From NCBI RefSeq assembly GCF_017654505.1, contig NC_054535.1, forward strand, positions 84,919,785 to 84,983,784: 64,000 bases of DNA. Direction: 5' to 3'. Both the position numbers and the translations under genes were made by a program. Shown here one piece after another: positions 48,819 to 61,845 of the stretch. The first letter of the stretch is position 1. Each line of letters opens with the position of its first letter. This DNA comes from Polyodon spathula (taxonomy: Eukaryota; Chordata; Actinopteri; Acipenseriformes; Polyodontidae). The notes below the pieces were generated by a model that worked only from the letters and a program-made list of their open reading frames with translations, did no database searches and was not told where the DNA came from.

Positions 48819-51800
48819 CTGTAGTATCTGTGTAAGAACAGTCTCTAATAAACAGACTGACTATATAAAGAAAGTAAAGTAGCGGTACCACAATGTTACA
48901 GCAAGGAATATTTTACACTTACAAGTTTGAATTAATTACTAAAAATAGCTGAGGATCTCTGTGTTATTTAAGCAATGGCATTGCCAGGGGCTATGGAAAA
49001 GAGTTTTGTAGGGTAGCAATTCCCTCGTGAATCGGCTCATTAGCATACATGTGAGGCATGAGGCCAAAGCTCTGATTATTTTATGAGTAGCAATACCTTC
49101 AGGTAATGGTATTCATTCTACAGCTGGATTTTTAATCCAGAGCCATTTTCGGCTTTTGTGAACTGGGTTACGGAAAACCACGATTTGACTGTCAAAATAC
49201 AGAAATAGCACAGTATCACTCTGCGTTTTCGTTAAACAGATTTGACTTGAAGGTTTTCCACAGATGCTGAAATCTCTAAGATATCGTGGTTATATAAAGT
49301 GCTTAAAATGTGCACTCAGGTGCAATAACTCAAACAGAGGTGGATTTTAAGATATTCACAAAAGGTTAAGGAAAAGCACATTGGTGATTCGGGAACAGCC
49401 ACAGTGGGTAAATTTTTAGTTTGTTCATTACCAGGCAGAAAATAGAGGATAAACTGGCTATTACAATAGCTGGTATACAGTACTAATTATATTGGCAACA
49501 AATAAAATGCTACTACCCTGAAAGAAAGAATCTCATATTACAATGTGTTCAGTGAACTTAATTTAATGCAATGATTTGTAAATTTGGTGCAAAAACTTTC
49601 CTAATCCCATGCAGAACTGGGCATGGAAAGCAACAGTGGCTTTGAGTGTTAGTATGCTTGTTTATTATTATTATAACTGATAGTCTGCTACTGATTTTTG
49701 GAACATTGTTGATTTAAATCTCCTGTCCCAAGTAAACATTTTTTACTGCCTGACATTTGATATTTTACTGTTCGAGGACTGCTTTAGATGTGGGAGCCAT
49801 GCTATCTCACAGTGAACAGCAGCGAGGAACAGGGAAATAACCACAGCAAGTGCGGCTAGAATATGATAAATAAATAAATGACAAGGGCAGAAATGCAGAG
49901 TTTAAAGTTAGTATGAGACTCTACCAACTGTCAAGAGTTCAGGACTTAACAGACAAGAAACCCTACATCCTTAGACAGTCAGCTAGGAGGAAAGAGTGAG
50001 ATAAGAAAAGCAGTGAGGAGGGGGCCAACTGAGGCACATCATACATACGTAAATGGGAGAATGAGGTATTGAATGCTGGAGAACTAATGTCAGAAAGGTG
50101 GGGTAATTGGCTGGATATAGATCATTAAATTGTTCCAGAAGTATACACGACCACTGCTCAACAATTACTGCGGTCAAGCCTGTTCTTTATCCCAGGCCCA
50201 ATGCTTCATGTGAAAAATAAGTTACATAGAAAATCACGATCAGCCCTCTATTAAAGCCAGTCAGATTTGATAGTGTGCCCATTTTAACTGTAACAGACCT
50301 TCAGCGGTGCATGTAGCTTTTATATATTACAGAATACATATAGGGGAGGCAAGGTGTTTTATTATTTTGTCTAATATCTGTATAAAGAATGTGAAGGGTC
50401 TTTCAAGTTTCTCCTTATTCACTAGAAAACCCAGACATTTTCATGTACAGCATTCAAATTGAGCTCAGAATTATTCAGCTGTGGCCAAGTGAAAATAAAG
50501 AAAGTCTGGAAAACAAAGATCAACAGTAAATAGTGTTGTTATGCTTCTTGGTGCATGTCTGTGTCATGCACGTTATTCCTCGGCCCAGTATTCTGGATAG
50601 TCGTTTAATTAATTCTCACATTAGCTTGCTCCTTTCCTGATACAAACATCATGGTCTATATATTAAAATGTAGACGGTGTTTTTAGAAAGGTACTGTATG
50701 TTAAATAACTGTCTAATTTTAGAAGTGTAGGTGACTCAATAAAAGCAGCAAGCATTTTACATAAACGATTCCACCCACGTGATTATGAGCAAGCCCATGA
50801 TCGCTCTTCTACTAAACCTCACTCCCATCAATCCTACGCACACATTTAAACAACTTAATCAAAGTCATGTTAGAATAAATTTGTTAAATTCCTAAAAATG
50901 CTTGTGGCTTTATTTGAAAGAAAGAAATATCTCAAATTCCTAACACACTCCTTTATTTGGTTCCCTGAAATTCCGTAACACATTACTGAGGAAGTCACAT
51001 GTTGTTTAAAATAAACTCTTGATAAGACGATTATTGTATTTTGCATCCAAACCTTCATCACAGAACACATTAATCTATAAATGTACAATACCAAGACTTG
51101 TACAGAACCACTCACACAATTAAATAAATATAATTTAGATCACCTCTGCTTGTTTGTTGGATTGCATGACACAATAAGCAGACAAGATTTGTATGACCAC
51201 AAAAATCAGAAAAGTTGCAAATAACAGGCAAGCACATCCAGTCAATATGATACAGTAGTATGCACACACTTTAAAAAGGGTGCAATTTGCCATTGCAGAT
51301 ATTTAACTAAATATATCTACTTGTTCTTGACCAGTTACTTTTATCCTCAGTATAGGATAAAAGTGAAAGCTCTGGACTCTCAACCACACTCGTACTGCAG
51401 AAAAGCACTGCTCCACTGACAAGTACTCTAAACTGAAACTGTTAATCCCTCAGGTTTGTGGATAAACTCCTTCACCACTTTGTATTGAAATGGTCAGGTA
51501 TGCCTACCACTTTTCACAACCCATCTCCTATGGGAGGGCCTGTCTAATTATTTTTTAATGTTCCTGTTGGTCGAGACTCACAGGAGTGTTGATTCTCTCC
51601 AAGCCTGTTTGTCTGAGCCTCCCCAAAATAAAATAAAAATCTGTGTTTAATATGTTCTTTTTACTACATTATTAATGGTCACCCTTGGTTCTTAATTAAA
51701 AGTGTGAAAAGTAAGTTAAAAAGAAGATACCAGGCATTCATTCCTCTTGATAAATGTTACATTTAAAAAAAATCTTTAGCAATTGACTAAAGAACAGAAC

Positions 51801-51887
51801 CTTTAATTAGTGAGTATTTGCCTTAAATACTTCATTTTTAAATGTCTTCTAGGTCACTGCCTGTTTTATCACTAAGAGGACAACAAT
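48287..51887 (-). other. HSD17B4 intron, first part
   Basis: AT-rich; a T-run of about 25 at 48789-48813 and a 10-bp hairpin near 51348-51375 (ACTTTTATCC pairing with GGATAAAAGT). No gene or transposon recognised until the CR1 fragment. Confidence 0.7.
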
Positions 51888-52845
51888 TACTGATTTGAGG
51901 AGAAACCTCAAAATGGAGCAAGGTAACCTGTGGAGTACCACAAGGATCAGTATTAGGTCCTCTGCTATTCCTAATCTACATTAATGACTGGTATTGTAAG
52001 CAAACTTGTTAAATTTGCAGATGACACAAAAATAGGAGTGGAGTGATAAACACCGTTGCAGCAGCAAAGGTCATTCAAAATGATCTAGACAGCATTCAAA
52101 ACTGGACAGACATGGCAAATGTAATTTAATAGAGAAAAGTGTAAGGTGCATGCAGGCAATAAAAACATGCATTATAAATATCATATGGGAGATACTGATA
52201 TCGGAGAAGGAATTTACAAAAAAGACCTAGAAGTTTATGTTGACTCAGAAATGTCTTCATCTAGACAATGTGGGGAAGCTAGAAAAAATGCCAACAAAAT
52301 CAAGGGAAGTAATGTTAAAACTTTACAATGCTTTAATACGACCTCATATAGAATATTGTGTTCAGTTCTGGTCACCGCTACAAAAAGGATATTGCTGCTT
52401 TAGAAACAGTGCAAAGAAGAGCGACCACAATTATTCTGGGTTTAAAAGACATGTCCTATGCGAACAGGCTAAAAGAATTGAATCTATTCAGTCTTGAACA
52501 AAGACTGCGCGGTGATCTGATTCAAGCATTCAAAATTCTAAAAGGTACTGACAATGTCGACCCAAGGGACTTTTTTAACCTAAAAAAAGAAGAAACAAGG
52601 ACCAGGGTTCACAAATTAGAAAATTCATTCATAATAGTGCATTCAGAACAGAAAATAGGAGGCACCTTTTTACATAGAGAATTCTGGGAGCCTGGAACCA
52701 ACTCCCCAGTAATGTTGTTGAAGCAGACACCCTAGGATCCTTCAAGAAGCTGTTTGATGAGATTCTGGGATCAATAAGCTACTAACAACCAGACGAGCAA
52801 GATGGGCTGAATGGCCTCCTCTCATCTCTAAACTTTATGTTCTAA
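51888..52845 (+). mobile_element. 5'-truncated CR1 LINE fragment in HSD17B4 intron
   Basis: Matches the 24.7-28.3 kb CR1 from the middle of its RT domain to the 3' end, antisense to the host gene. It keeps [17 protein letters not shown] and FADDTK blocks but has several frameshifts, an internal deletion of the LGYIVKSVEF region, and many substitutions. The end reads ATGGCCTCCTCTCATC and one TTATGTTC octamer. It is older than the full-length copy. Confidence 0.88.
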
Positions 52846-53290
52846 TATAAAAGTGCTTTATTATTATTTTTATTTTTCAGTCCAAGGGGATTTTGCTGTT
52901 CACCATTTTAAATAGATTATTTTACATTTAACATATGATATGGGGGAAAAAACAAAACACACACATATTTTTTAGTATCGAATACTAAGAAGAAATTATT
53001 TTTTTGCTGTCTTTTGTTGATATACCCTTACCCCTGGTGGACTGCCCTCCAATGTGTATTTTTTAAATTATATTTCTTAAACAGACAGTGCTTTTTAAAA
53101 GAATTCACATACTAGAAAATCACTTCAGTTACTTTCAGAGGATCGCAGACTTCGCCTTATTGCTGTATGTCCAGGAAAGGAAATCAAATACAAATGTTCA
53201 CTATTGCTCCATAGTTCACCGAGCTGTACAGTATATGGGCTTATACCAGCTAAATGGGTAAATACTAATGAAAAAGACTGAACACTCTAC
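52846..53290 (-). other. HSD17B4 intron, last part
   Basis: AT-rich, nothing recognised. Confidence 0.7.
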
Positions 53291-53356
53291 CTGATCCCTG
53301 CTTGTCTCATCAGTCATCACAGCATCTGGAGGTCTGTTCGGTGGATTTACCGTGCC
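53291..53356 (-). CDS. HSD17B4 exon (hydratase 2 domain, inter-lobe)
   Basis: Encodes GTVNPPNRPPDAVMTDETSR then DQ. PPNRPPDAVxTDxTSxxQ precedes the catalytic motif in all vertebrate HSD17B4 proteins. It has 22 codons, phase 0 at both ends, acceptor TTCCTCCAG and donor GTAGAG. This is the most 5' exon I can recognise; the preceding exon (the segment ending in GGFGGKR in the human protein) is not seen up to the window edge. So the dehydrogenase domain lies outside. Confidence 0.95.
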
Positions 53357-54285
53357 CTGGAGGAAGATAAAGAGCAATGATTTAAAACCAGAACAGCAAA
53401 AACTCAGTCTGGCTATTTATTAGGATTCTTATGGCCACATTGTGGAGCACTGTAAAGGTACATTTCTAGACAAGAACATGGCAGCTTAAACCATCTAAAA
53501 AAAAAAAAAATTTTACAAAATTTTTTACAAAAAAAAATTATTCTTTGCACTGGCTTAAAATAATGTTATGGTACTATGTGATTTAATTAGGATCTGTAAA
53601 GAAATTACCTTCCTCAGGGTTTTTCAAGTTACTAAAAACTACATCAGTTGTAATATCCTAAATTAGCCAGCACATATATCAGATATTATTACATCCATAG
53701 TTTCATTATGCATCTTTTGAATGTGTGCCTCAATTTGGTCGCAGTTTTATTTTAGGAGCATGTGTATAACCAATGCTTTCACAACCTCCAACAAATCATG
53801 AACAGATTTTTTTTTTTTTTTTTTTTGCTAAAAATGGAAACTGATCTGAAAAACAAACAAAAAAAAAAAAATGGTGTACTGGGAAAGTCCTTGGGATTGT
53901 TGTCCATTGTGTAATACTTCTATTGTCAAGACTAAAAACGACATACCCCATCAAAACTTGTTACAATACAGGATACCGCAAAGGTAACCATGCGTTTCTT
54001 TTAAACACTGCATGGTGTTCTATAACACTAACAGCCCTCTGCTGTTTTCAACTTTGATCTAAAAACATAAAACATCACTTTCTGATTGAAAACGTACACA
54101 TATCTGCAGGAAGATCTTTTAAGCATTGTTCAAGAAATTGTGACAGGTATCGAGAGTTTTTTTTGCACTGGCTGCCCAGTGTTGTGGGCAGCTATCTGCA
54201 TTAGAGGTTGTACAGATCTCACTGTGCTTCCACGAAGTGGATTTAGAGCTCTGTGGTACATAAACAGTCTTGGACCCTGTAAGAA
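53357..54285 (-). other. probable HSD17B4 intron
   Basis: No exon recognised. T- and A-runs at 53808-53826 and 53858-53870. Treated as intronic because the next upstream exon was not found in the window. Confidence 0.5.
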
Positions 54286-54540
54286 GAACATTTGCTGGTG
54301 CAATTGGCCCCGATAATTCCCACTGCCATACTGCCAGGATTGTCATGGATTGTCTTGGGAGCAGGAGACTACAGACTGGCCAGCAAGAAGTCCGGACCTT
54401 GATCCCGCAGAAGACCTTCTAGGTTTTTGTCAGCATTGTAACCACCAACTTCGCATCAGAGAGCCTGGTGTTGAATGGGACAGGATTCCCCAATACATCA
54501 CCTGCCACCTGATTAAAGCATGTTTTGTCAATGTAGAGAC
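54286..54540 (+). pseudogene. Tc1/mariner-type transposase fragment
   Basis: Across two frames the plus strand reads CHTARIVMDCL near 54325 and DWPARSPDLDPAEDLLGFCQ near 54375. These are the second and third catalytic blocks of a Tc1-like transposase (HTARxxxxFL and DWPARSPDLNPIE). The C-terminal EWDRIPQYITCHLI also fits. The N-terminal half is not recognisable. This is a different subfamily from the other Tc1 copies here. Confidence 0.7.
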
Positions 54541-56208
54541 TGAATTACCAGAAGAGCTCATACTCTATAGTGAGACGTATATATGGACCATTTTCAAACC
54601 GTATGAAAAGTTGATCTTCAGAGACCAAGCCTGTAGGCATTTTGATTTCCATTGGTCTTGTATTCAGATGCGTGTCACTGATGTACACAAAATAATTAAT
54701 TAAATTTCAGATGTGTAAATAGTGCTCCCTTAAAATACTCAAATTTGATTCTTCCGTTTCTTGTGTTTTGAAACAATTCAAATTTTACAAGTTTCTCCTA
54801 ATTTGAGTGATGTATAACGGATTTATTTTTTATTAAACAATTTGATGTTATTATATTTTAATGCTTTTAGTGTTCTCTAGTAATGCTATCATATGTTGTT
54901 TTTTGGGTTACTGGTAACTCAGTTTTTGTACTCCAATGTGTAGAAGCTAGCTGTTCAATCCATACAGGCGCCCCTTCATTCTTTAAGGCACAAGGCAATA
55001 TCAACTATCTGTGGCAGATAAACAAGCCATTCCTGGAACCAGAAATCATAGATTTGTCCCTTTAAGTGGGTTTTCAGACAGTTCTTTATTTGAATACAAA
55101 ACCTGAACCATTTTAATGTAATCACTTGAAGTCTCCTGCAGATACACATTATAACTAGATTTAGTAAATGAAAATGTGCAGCAGGCTACATTATAAAAGG
55201 TAAGGTCAGGTTGAAGCTACAGAAACCAATTTTAAACACATTTTGGTGTCCAGGTATTTTTTCTGTTAAATTTGGTGTTTCTCGGTGATATACTTGTAAA
55301 TGAATCACCTTATGTTTGGAAGACATTTGGTTGAAATTGGAAAGGGTACTTTTATAGAACATATTACCATAAGCAGCTGGGCATTTAATCGCATGAGGGG
55401 ATACTCATCAATTATATATAAAAGAAGCTTGGCTTAATTAAAACTGTAAACTATCTTAGCTTCGTAAATGAGGTCCTTAGATTTATATAAAAATCGGACT
55501 AACTTTATAAAAAAGATGTTGTGTGAAGGCTTTTTTAGCCAAGTTATTTTTCAATTAAGAAACCTTAGCTGTGGTAAGATACAGTGCATTTATCACTGAA
55601 GCTTCAACACTGGTGAACAAGTCTTGTGTCTTCCTGCAAGCATTATATATTACCAGAATTAGCATATCAGGCCATTTCCCACGTAGCATTCAAGACTGGT
55701 GCTGTTGGCTATTGTGGTTTTAGGTTAACCTTTGAATTGGCTGTCACCCAAAGAGAGTTGTTACTATGGCTCTTGGTCCCAAGTCTCCTCTGCTACCTTA
55801 GTTGCACCACAACCAATGAGCTTTTACCCCTTAATGCATTAATCCTTAATTTTAAAAAGCTGGGACTTATCAACATCTGGCAAAGAAAGTAAATGTAATA
55901 GGTCACACATAACTATAAAATACTCAATGGTAGTCCCAGTAATACTAAAAGAAGCTTATAAAACGCTTAGTTTTGGACAGGAAGTCCTTCTTATGTATCT
56001 TGAACATTTTTCAAAGAACTGTCCTGTCTATTTCAACAAGAACATTTAATATAATGTTGTTAATATCTGAAAAGTTATCTCCATCTGTCAACTTTCCCCA
56101 GGCCCTTACTGGAACAGGATAAACAAGTTTTATATGCAAGGTATAAACCACGACGGTCCGTGCGGTTCCAATGAAATATATGCACGCCTACGCAAAGGCT
56201 GTAAATAC
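54541..56208. other. unassigned DNA
   Basis: AT-rich, short frames only; no HSD17B4 exon or repeat boundary seen. Confidence 0.5.
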
Positions 56209-56523
56209 AGTATAATTGTAAATCTCGAAAAACTACTCACTTCTAAATCTTTTGTAGTCATCTTTGTATTACTTTAGTATAAACATGTTAATTTGGATTC
56301 ATATGTTGTTTTTTTCTGACTTTATGTGAATGAAAAGACACACATTTGCCCATTTTCCCATTGGAAATAGTGATGTTTTTAAATATCACTGTCCTGGTCA
56401 CAAAAGCAAAGTTTGTGGGGAATAATAGCCATTTTCTATACTTTTCAGGCATAAGCAATTAGGAAATAACACTTACTACCCAGGAACAAATTTTTTTTTT
56501 TGTTACACAGTGTAATGTGCCTG
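56209..56523. mobile_element. foldback element, copy 3 (right half only)
   Basis: Starts at CTGTAAATACAGTATAAT, the palindrome centre, and runs through the whole right arm to GTTACACAGTGT. It aligns along its full length with the right arm of copy 1. The left arm is missing. Confidence 0.8.
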
Positions 56524-56551
56524 AAAGATATAGGTCATGTTTAAAAACATT

Positions 56552-56828
56552 AGGTTATTATCATAACCCTGGTTCCCTGAAATAAAAATGTAACCATTAC
56601 CAAATGGGTTTTAAAAACTTCTAACACCTGAAAACTGAATATAATGTATCAAAGCAGGTCGCAGAGCCTCTGTGACGGAGTCATGCCTGCTCCTGAGGGC
56701 ATAGAAGGACTGCATGCACAGAACATGCGTTACTTGTCCTTCAAGCCTGCTGCAATCATGGGCACAGCAAACTTGACAGTTAATGGTTACATTTCTACTT
56801 CAGGGAACAAAGGTTATAATAATAACCT
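56552..56828. mobile_element. MITE with about 46-bp inverted repeats
   Basis: The left end AGGTTATTATCATAACC, then GGTTCCCTGAAATAAAAATG, pairs with the right end CATTTCTACTTCAGGGAAC, then GGTTATAATAATAACCT. The interior of about 180 bp is non-coding. It abuts DIRS-like sequence on its right and may be part of that element's end. Confidence 0.65.
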
Positions 56829-56969
56829 AACGTTTTCTTTCAAGTACGAAATGTAATTATTACCGAATGGGTCAGTACATCCAAGCTGTCGCAAGGGCAA
56901 GATTGCTGCACGACCGGAATGCTACATAACTAAGCCGAGGCTGCCTTGTGTGTTACCATTCAGGACACC

Positions 56970-57220
56970 AGTTAGAAGTAGCCTGAGTTGTAAGGGTGGA
57001 CTCGGAAGCTGCCCTTAACACTAGTTCCAAAGACAGGGTTTTGAGGATCCATGACATTTAGTCTGTAGAACCCAGTGAAGGTACAGGAAGTAGTCCACAC
57101 TGCCGCACTGCAAATGCAGCTTGACAGAAGCACTGTGGAATAAAGTCCACAAAGTAGCCTTGCCCTTGGTGGAATGGGCAGTGAGCTTTTCTGGAGGGGA
57201 CAAGTTGGCTCCCTCATAGG
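56970..57220 (-). mobile_element. DIRS-like tyrosine recombinase C-terminal fragment
   Basis: Two minus-strand frames together give AHSTKGKATLWTLFHSASV and CSAAVWTTSCTFTGFYRLNV. The HST(R/K)...AT...W, A..W and TF..FYRL pattern is the C-terminal end of the tyrosine recombinase of DIRS-like retrotransposons, with the catalytic Tyr in FYRL. A frameshift separates the two. Surrounding DNA (56830-58080) is GC-richer than the background and probably belongs to the same element. Confidence 0.5.
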
Positions 57221-57914
57221 CAGTACTGACAGTATCTGCTATCCATTTGGCAGCCTCTGTTTAGACAGAGCTTGACCATGGGACTTCGCCCCATAGCAGA
57301 TAAAAAAAAAAATTGTTTGGACTGCCTCCAACATTTCATCCTGTCAACTTAATACGTTAGTGCCCGCAGAGGACAGAGCGTATGGAGCTGCCGCTCAGTC
57401 AGACTGTAAAGAAGGTGGATGGAAAGCCTCCAAAATCAGACTGAACTGCCGAGGCAAAAAAGCAGGACTGGTTTGGTGCGTAACCTTTGTCCTGGCTTCT
57501 GTAAAAATTAATCAGACTAACAGTTGAGAATTGCTGTATCTCACTCACCTGCTAAAAAGCAGCTTTAAAACGATAAATTTCAGCTCAGCTGAATGCAAGG
57601 GCTCAGACAGAGGCTTCATGAGTGCTTCAAGCACCATGTTAAGCCTCCAGCATTGAACAATATCCTTCGGAGGTGTTTGAAGCCGCCAAACTCCTTTTAA
57701 AAATTGCCCCGACAGGAAGCGAGTTCCTGCGGAGACAGAGTCAATTTTGACACGCTGCCATGTTACTTGTGCAATGGGAAGTGAGCTTTTCTGGAATGGG
57801 CAAGTTGGCCCGCTTACAGGAAGAGCATCCGACAAGTTTGTCTTCCACACTTGCATGTGTCACAGGGATAAAACCCAGACATTATGTAAATAGCAAGCAA
57901 TATACAGTAAGAAC
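57221..57914 (-). other. GC-richer flank of the DIRS-like relic
   Basis: A block near 57180 (GTGAGCTTTTCTGGAGGGG) recurs near 57781 (GTGAGCTTTTCTGGAATGGG), both followed by CAAGTTGG. This suggests an internal duplication or two overlapping copies. No further coding motif recognised. Confidence 0.4.
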
Positions 57915-58040
57915 AAGTATGGTACGGGGTCGGTACCTGTAGCAGCGGGGCGGTACCAGTTCGGTTTGCAGCGGCACCGTACTGGTACTGTACTGTCCCA
58001 GTTTGGTACCAGGTTGAGAATGTACCGGGTCGGTTCAGTG
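57915..58040. repeat. GGTAC-rich imperfect minisatellite
   Basis: Repeated CGGTACC, GGTACTG and TGGTACC words (KpnI-like GGTACC cores) spaced irregularly by 8-25 bp over about 120 bp. Confidence 0.6.
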
Positions 58041-58080
58041 TACAGGGATGCCCACCTGTACAGGCTACTGGCAAAACCAC

Positions 58081-60173
58081 TCTGTCAGTACCAACACTGA
58101 GATGGAGGGAAGCCTACTTGTTAGTAAACTATGGTTATGGTGATGTGAAAGCTGTCACCAAAACAGCATCAAGATGCTGTGAGAGAGAATCCCAAAGCAG
58201 CCTCCTGGTCTTCACGTGGGACACAAGGTTAATACACATTCATTGAATACATACCAAGTACAGCAGTTATGTGATATGCATGTAGAGGGACATGGAATGC
58301 GGAGCTTAGTGAAAGACAGTTTTTTGCATCGCAACTGAAAATAAGCCACAGATGCTTAAATGCAGTGGTATTCCTGACAGTAAAATAGTGTACTATAATG
58401 TAATTTTTATTCAAAAGGCATTACACGGAACACCGCACAGCAGTTAAACTAGGCACCCTCACGAGACCATCGCATCTCAAGCGTATTGTAGTAAAACAGG
58501 ATTCTGCAGCCTTGAGTAAACATAATCATGATCATATAACAAGCTGCTTACCCACAAGGATTTGTTTTGATGTACTGTCCTCAGTGAGTGAGAACCACTG
58601 ACATTTCTATACTGTACTGATGTGTGGAGGTCCTTTTGCTAATTGTAATGTGATGTGGCAGAGGGCAGTGTAAATGATCAGGATGGAGTCTTGATTTACA
58701 GTTTAAAACCAATGTTTTTACTTCTCTTGCAGTGCAGTGGGGAAACAACTGCTAATAACAAAATAAACCTAGCTTTCAGCTGGAGCACTAACTGAACAAT
58801 ACTTTGTTTGGTCCCTGTCTGACGTCAAGATGGATAAGCCGTTTACCCAACTTAAATACAAATCAAAACAGTTCATATGTTCCCCCCAGAACTACACATA
58901 TACTGTGACTGCTTTACTTATTTGCACAGTGTAGCACTGGAACAAACAGATATCTTACTCCTTGGTTTTGGTTTGTTTTTCTTACTTCTGCAATGCACGC
59001 ACGCTTCCACTTCCTTACTCCTCTAAAGCTACTGGATAAGCCCTTTTTATCGAGGTTTCATTAACTGTAAAAAGCAGTTAACCAATTGACCATTATCCTT
59101 GATTCGTTAAGGAAACAACTATGGACTTTCCGGAGGCGTGCATACATGCGGAAACCCATGACATCTAGTGGTCAACCCATTACACTGCAGGAAACAAAGC
59201 TCTTATTCTCAAACATACTGATTCTGCAGCACTTCACCATAGTAAGCATATCGGTCCGCTTTAAGAGTCAACCGCTTATAAGAATCAAATCATCCGGGAA
59301 GGATGCGATTCTTAGAAAACAGATCAAGATAGTAAAAGATATTTTATTTTATTCAAGTTTCGGGTCTTTAGGAGGTAAACACCCATTTCGATAAAGGTTA
59401 CATTTTGTACTTGAACTGTGTGTTTTCTCAAAAAAAACCAACAAAAAACCAACAAAAAAAAAACATTGAAATTCTATGCTGGTTTAAAAATAATACTTAC
59501 AATTGCTTTTCTACTATACTCTGACAGTTCCTCCTTTATTTTTAGCAGTCTGAACTATGACATCTAGTACACCACAATATAAGGTCCAATTTTATTGTAC
59601 TTCAACATCACTGCCAGCAAACACCAATCAGATCTAACAAGGTGCTATATTCCCATCATCAGTTTCTGCCAGCATCTAAACTTGCAACAATTGAATGCAA
59701 AGGTATTTCTCTTTAGGCGATCACATAAAATGCCGTCACTTTTAGAATATAACATGCACCCTGTGTATAAAGAACATCCCTTGTTGGGTAACATCCCTTG
59801 TAAACTATGCAATCAAAAATACCACAGTAAACTATTTAAATGATACTGCACATATATTTAACATGCAACCTCTATATAACACAAATCATTCTTACAAAAA
59901 GTGAAAAACTGTTATAGATTCTAAAAACTAGGCTTCATACTACAATCATAACAATAAAAACATGGAGCAATGTGTTATGTATAGCACAGTTTTGTTTCTT
60001 ATGCCAAGGAAACAGTATTAACCCTTTGCTGCCCAGTGTCCAATAAATAGGCGTGGCAACATACCCAGAACAATAAAAGGGTCAATGCAGTAATGTAAGG
60101 AAGGTCAATGCATTAAATTATGCTGGTTACTGTACTCCAAAGAGAACTGCACAAGGTATGAGTAATCATGACA
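58081..60173. other. unassigned DNA, possible repeat ends
   Basis: A TGATGTGGCAGAGGGC start near 58652 with an AATAAA near 58761 resembles the inverted patch at 9.2-9.6 kb. Near 59250, CCGCTTTAAGAGTCAACCGC resembles a pogo-type terminal repeat. No gene supported. Confidence 0.4.
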
Positions 60174-60313
60174 GCAGCACATAACTGTAATGCTCTGTGG
60201 GACAGCAGACGGCTGCAAACTGCCTCCATACATCGTTTTCTTATATGCATAATTGAGGACGCATATTTGTAAATGCATCTTTGTGATGTTATATTTTTTC
60301 CTCATCTTGAGGG
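60174..60313 (+). repeat. dispersed repeat, copy 2
   Basis: Partner of 15022-15152; see that entry for the shared blocks. Confidence 0.75.
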
Positions 60314-60865
60314 TGGGAAATGTGGGCTACATCTTAAATTCAGAGAAATATGTATTTCTAAATAAAAGCAATATTCTATTGACAGACCATCAAATCATGG
60401 CCGGACTACAAGGCAAATCTGAAGGTATGGCTACACCTAGTGGTGGCTTCCTAGAGTCCCAAAATACGTATGCCAGTCCTCACTGGAACAAATGATAGGA
60501 TGCATTCCACTTATAATCTATTAGGCTACGCTGCCTCTTTCATGTTTTCTTATGTACAGTACTAGTGCAGTTTTAATATATTTAAAACGATAGCCTTCTC
60601 TTTCTCTATCAAAAAAGGAACCTATGCAGTCCCTGAAGACACCTGTAAATAATTCCTATCATTACACATTATAGGATGTAACTGTTTTTCAGCAGTAATA
60701 TTGAATCTACAACAATAAACTTATTATCCAAACAAATCAATGTTACACTACCTAGCCCAAATTAAAGAGAATTAATAGTACTAGTAAAAACTGAATAAAT
60801 CATACAAAAAAGAAATGACAGATTACACACAGAGAAGGGTTTGTTTTAGTGAAGTTAGCCTATGT

Positions 60866-60871
<6 letters not shown>

Positions 60872-60951
<80 letters not shown>

Positions 60952-60952
60952 A

Positions 60953-60992
<40 letters not shown>

Positions 60993-60993
60993 G
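60872..60993. repeat. (TA)n-(TG)n-(TA)n microsatellite
   Basis: TA repeats interrupted by a TG-rich centre (60944-60967). Confidence 0.93.
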
Positions 60994-61485
60994 ACAACAA
61001 GAGATGGGTTTTGTGCCAACAGTTGTCATCTGGGTTGTGCAGCCAGTTACATCTAAATTATAAACAAATGTCTGAGTGGAAAACTCACTGCAGTTCACTG
61101 TCAAATCACATCAGGAATGTATTTGCAAAACATAATTACTGTACACCATTTGAGATTTAAAATTGACAGGACAGTGTTTAAAACGAGCTTTGCCCATGTC
61201 TGATCAGAATTTTTTTTTACAATAGTAAAATACATCAGTTTCAATGACCTTAAGAAAATATCTCTATGAAAAGAAACCGCATAGAACAGTACAAAAGAAC
61301 ACACTTGTCTGTAGCCATTACGTTCCTGTTTTTTTTCCCTACATTTTAGCAGTTGAAAAGCATTAATGTTACTAATGACACTACAAAAACGAAAAGGTTT
61401 TAAGATGAAAAAACACAGATCTACAAAGCAATGTCTAAATGGGACATGATGCATTTACTCCTGTAAAAAACACCTGAACCAGAAA

Positions 61486-61845
61486 TGTACTAATTTCTCA
61501 CGTGCTGTGACCTAGGTAGATAGTATGTACTCATTTCTCACGTGCTATGACCTAGGTAGATAGTATGTACTCATTTCACACGTGCTGTGACCTAGGTAGA
61601 TAGTATGTACTCATTTCTCACGTGCTATGACCTAGGTAGATAGTATGTACTCATTTCTCACGTGCTATGACCTAGGTAGATAGTATGTACTCATTTCACA
61701 CGTGCTGTGACCTAGGTAGATAGTATGTACTCATTTCTCACGTGCTATGACCTAGGTAGATAGTATGTACTCATTTCTCACGTGCTGTGACCTAGGTAGA
61801 TAGTATGTACTCATTTCTCACGTGCTGTGACCTAGGTAGACAGTA
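61486..61845 (+). repeat. 40-bp satellite, nine units
   Basis: Nine head-to-tail 40-bp units start at 61486 and then every 40 bp. Each unit contains the E-box CACGTG (unit positions 14-19) and the palindrome ACCTAGGT (25-32). Units differ at three sites only, giving three variants. Units 2-4 and 5-7 repeat the same variant order. Confidence 0.97.

Noticed and set aside
56644..56856. 70-codon plus-strand frame
   Set aside because: It lies inside the MITE at 56552-56828 and runs into its inverted repeat; no motif.
61486..61845. CRISPR-like array
   Set aside because: Units are contiguous 40-bp repeats without unique spacers and the DNA is vertebrate; it is a satellite.
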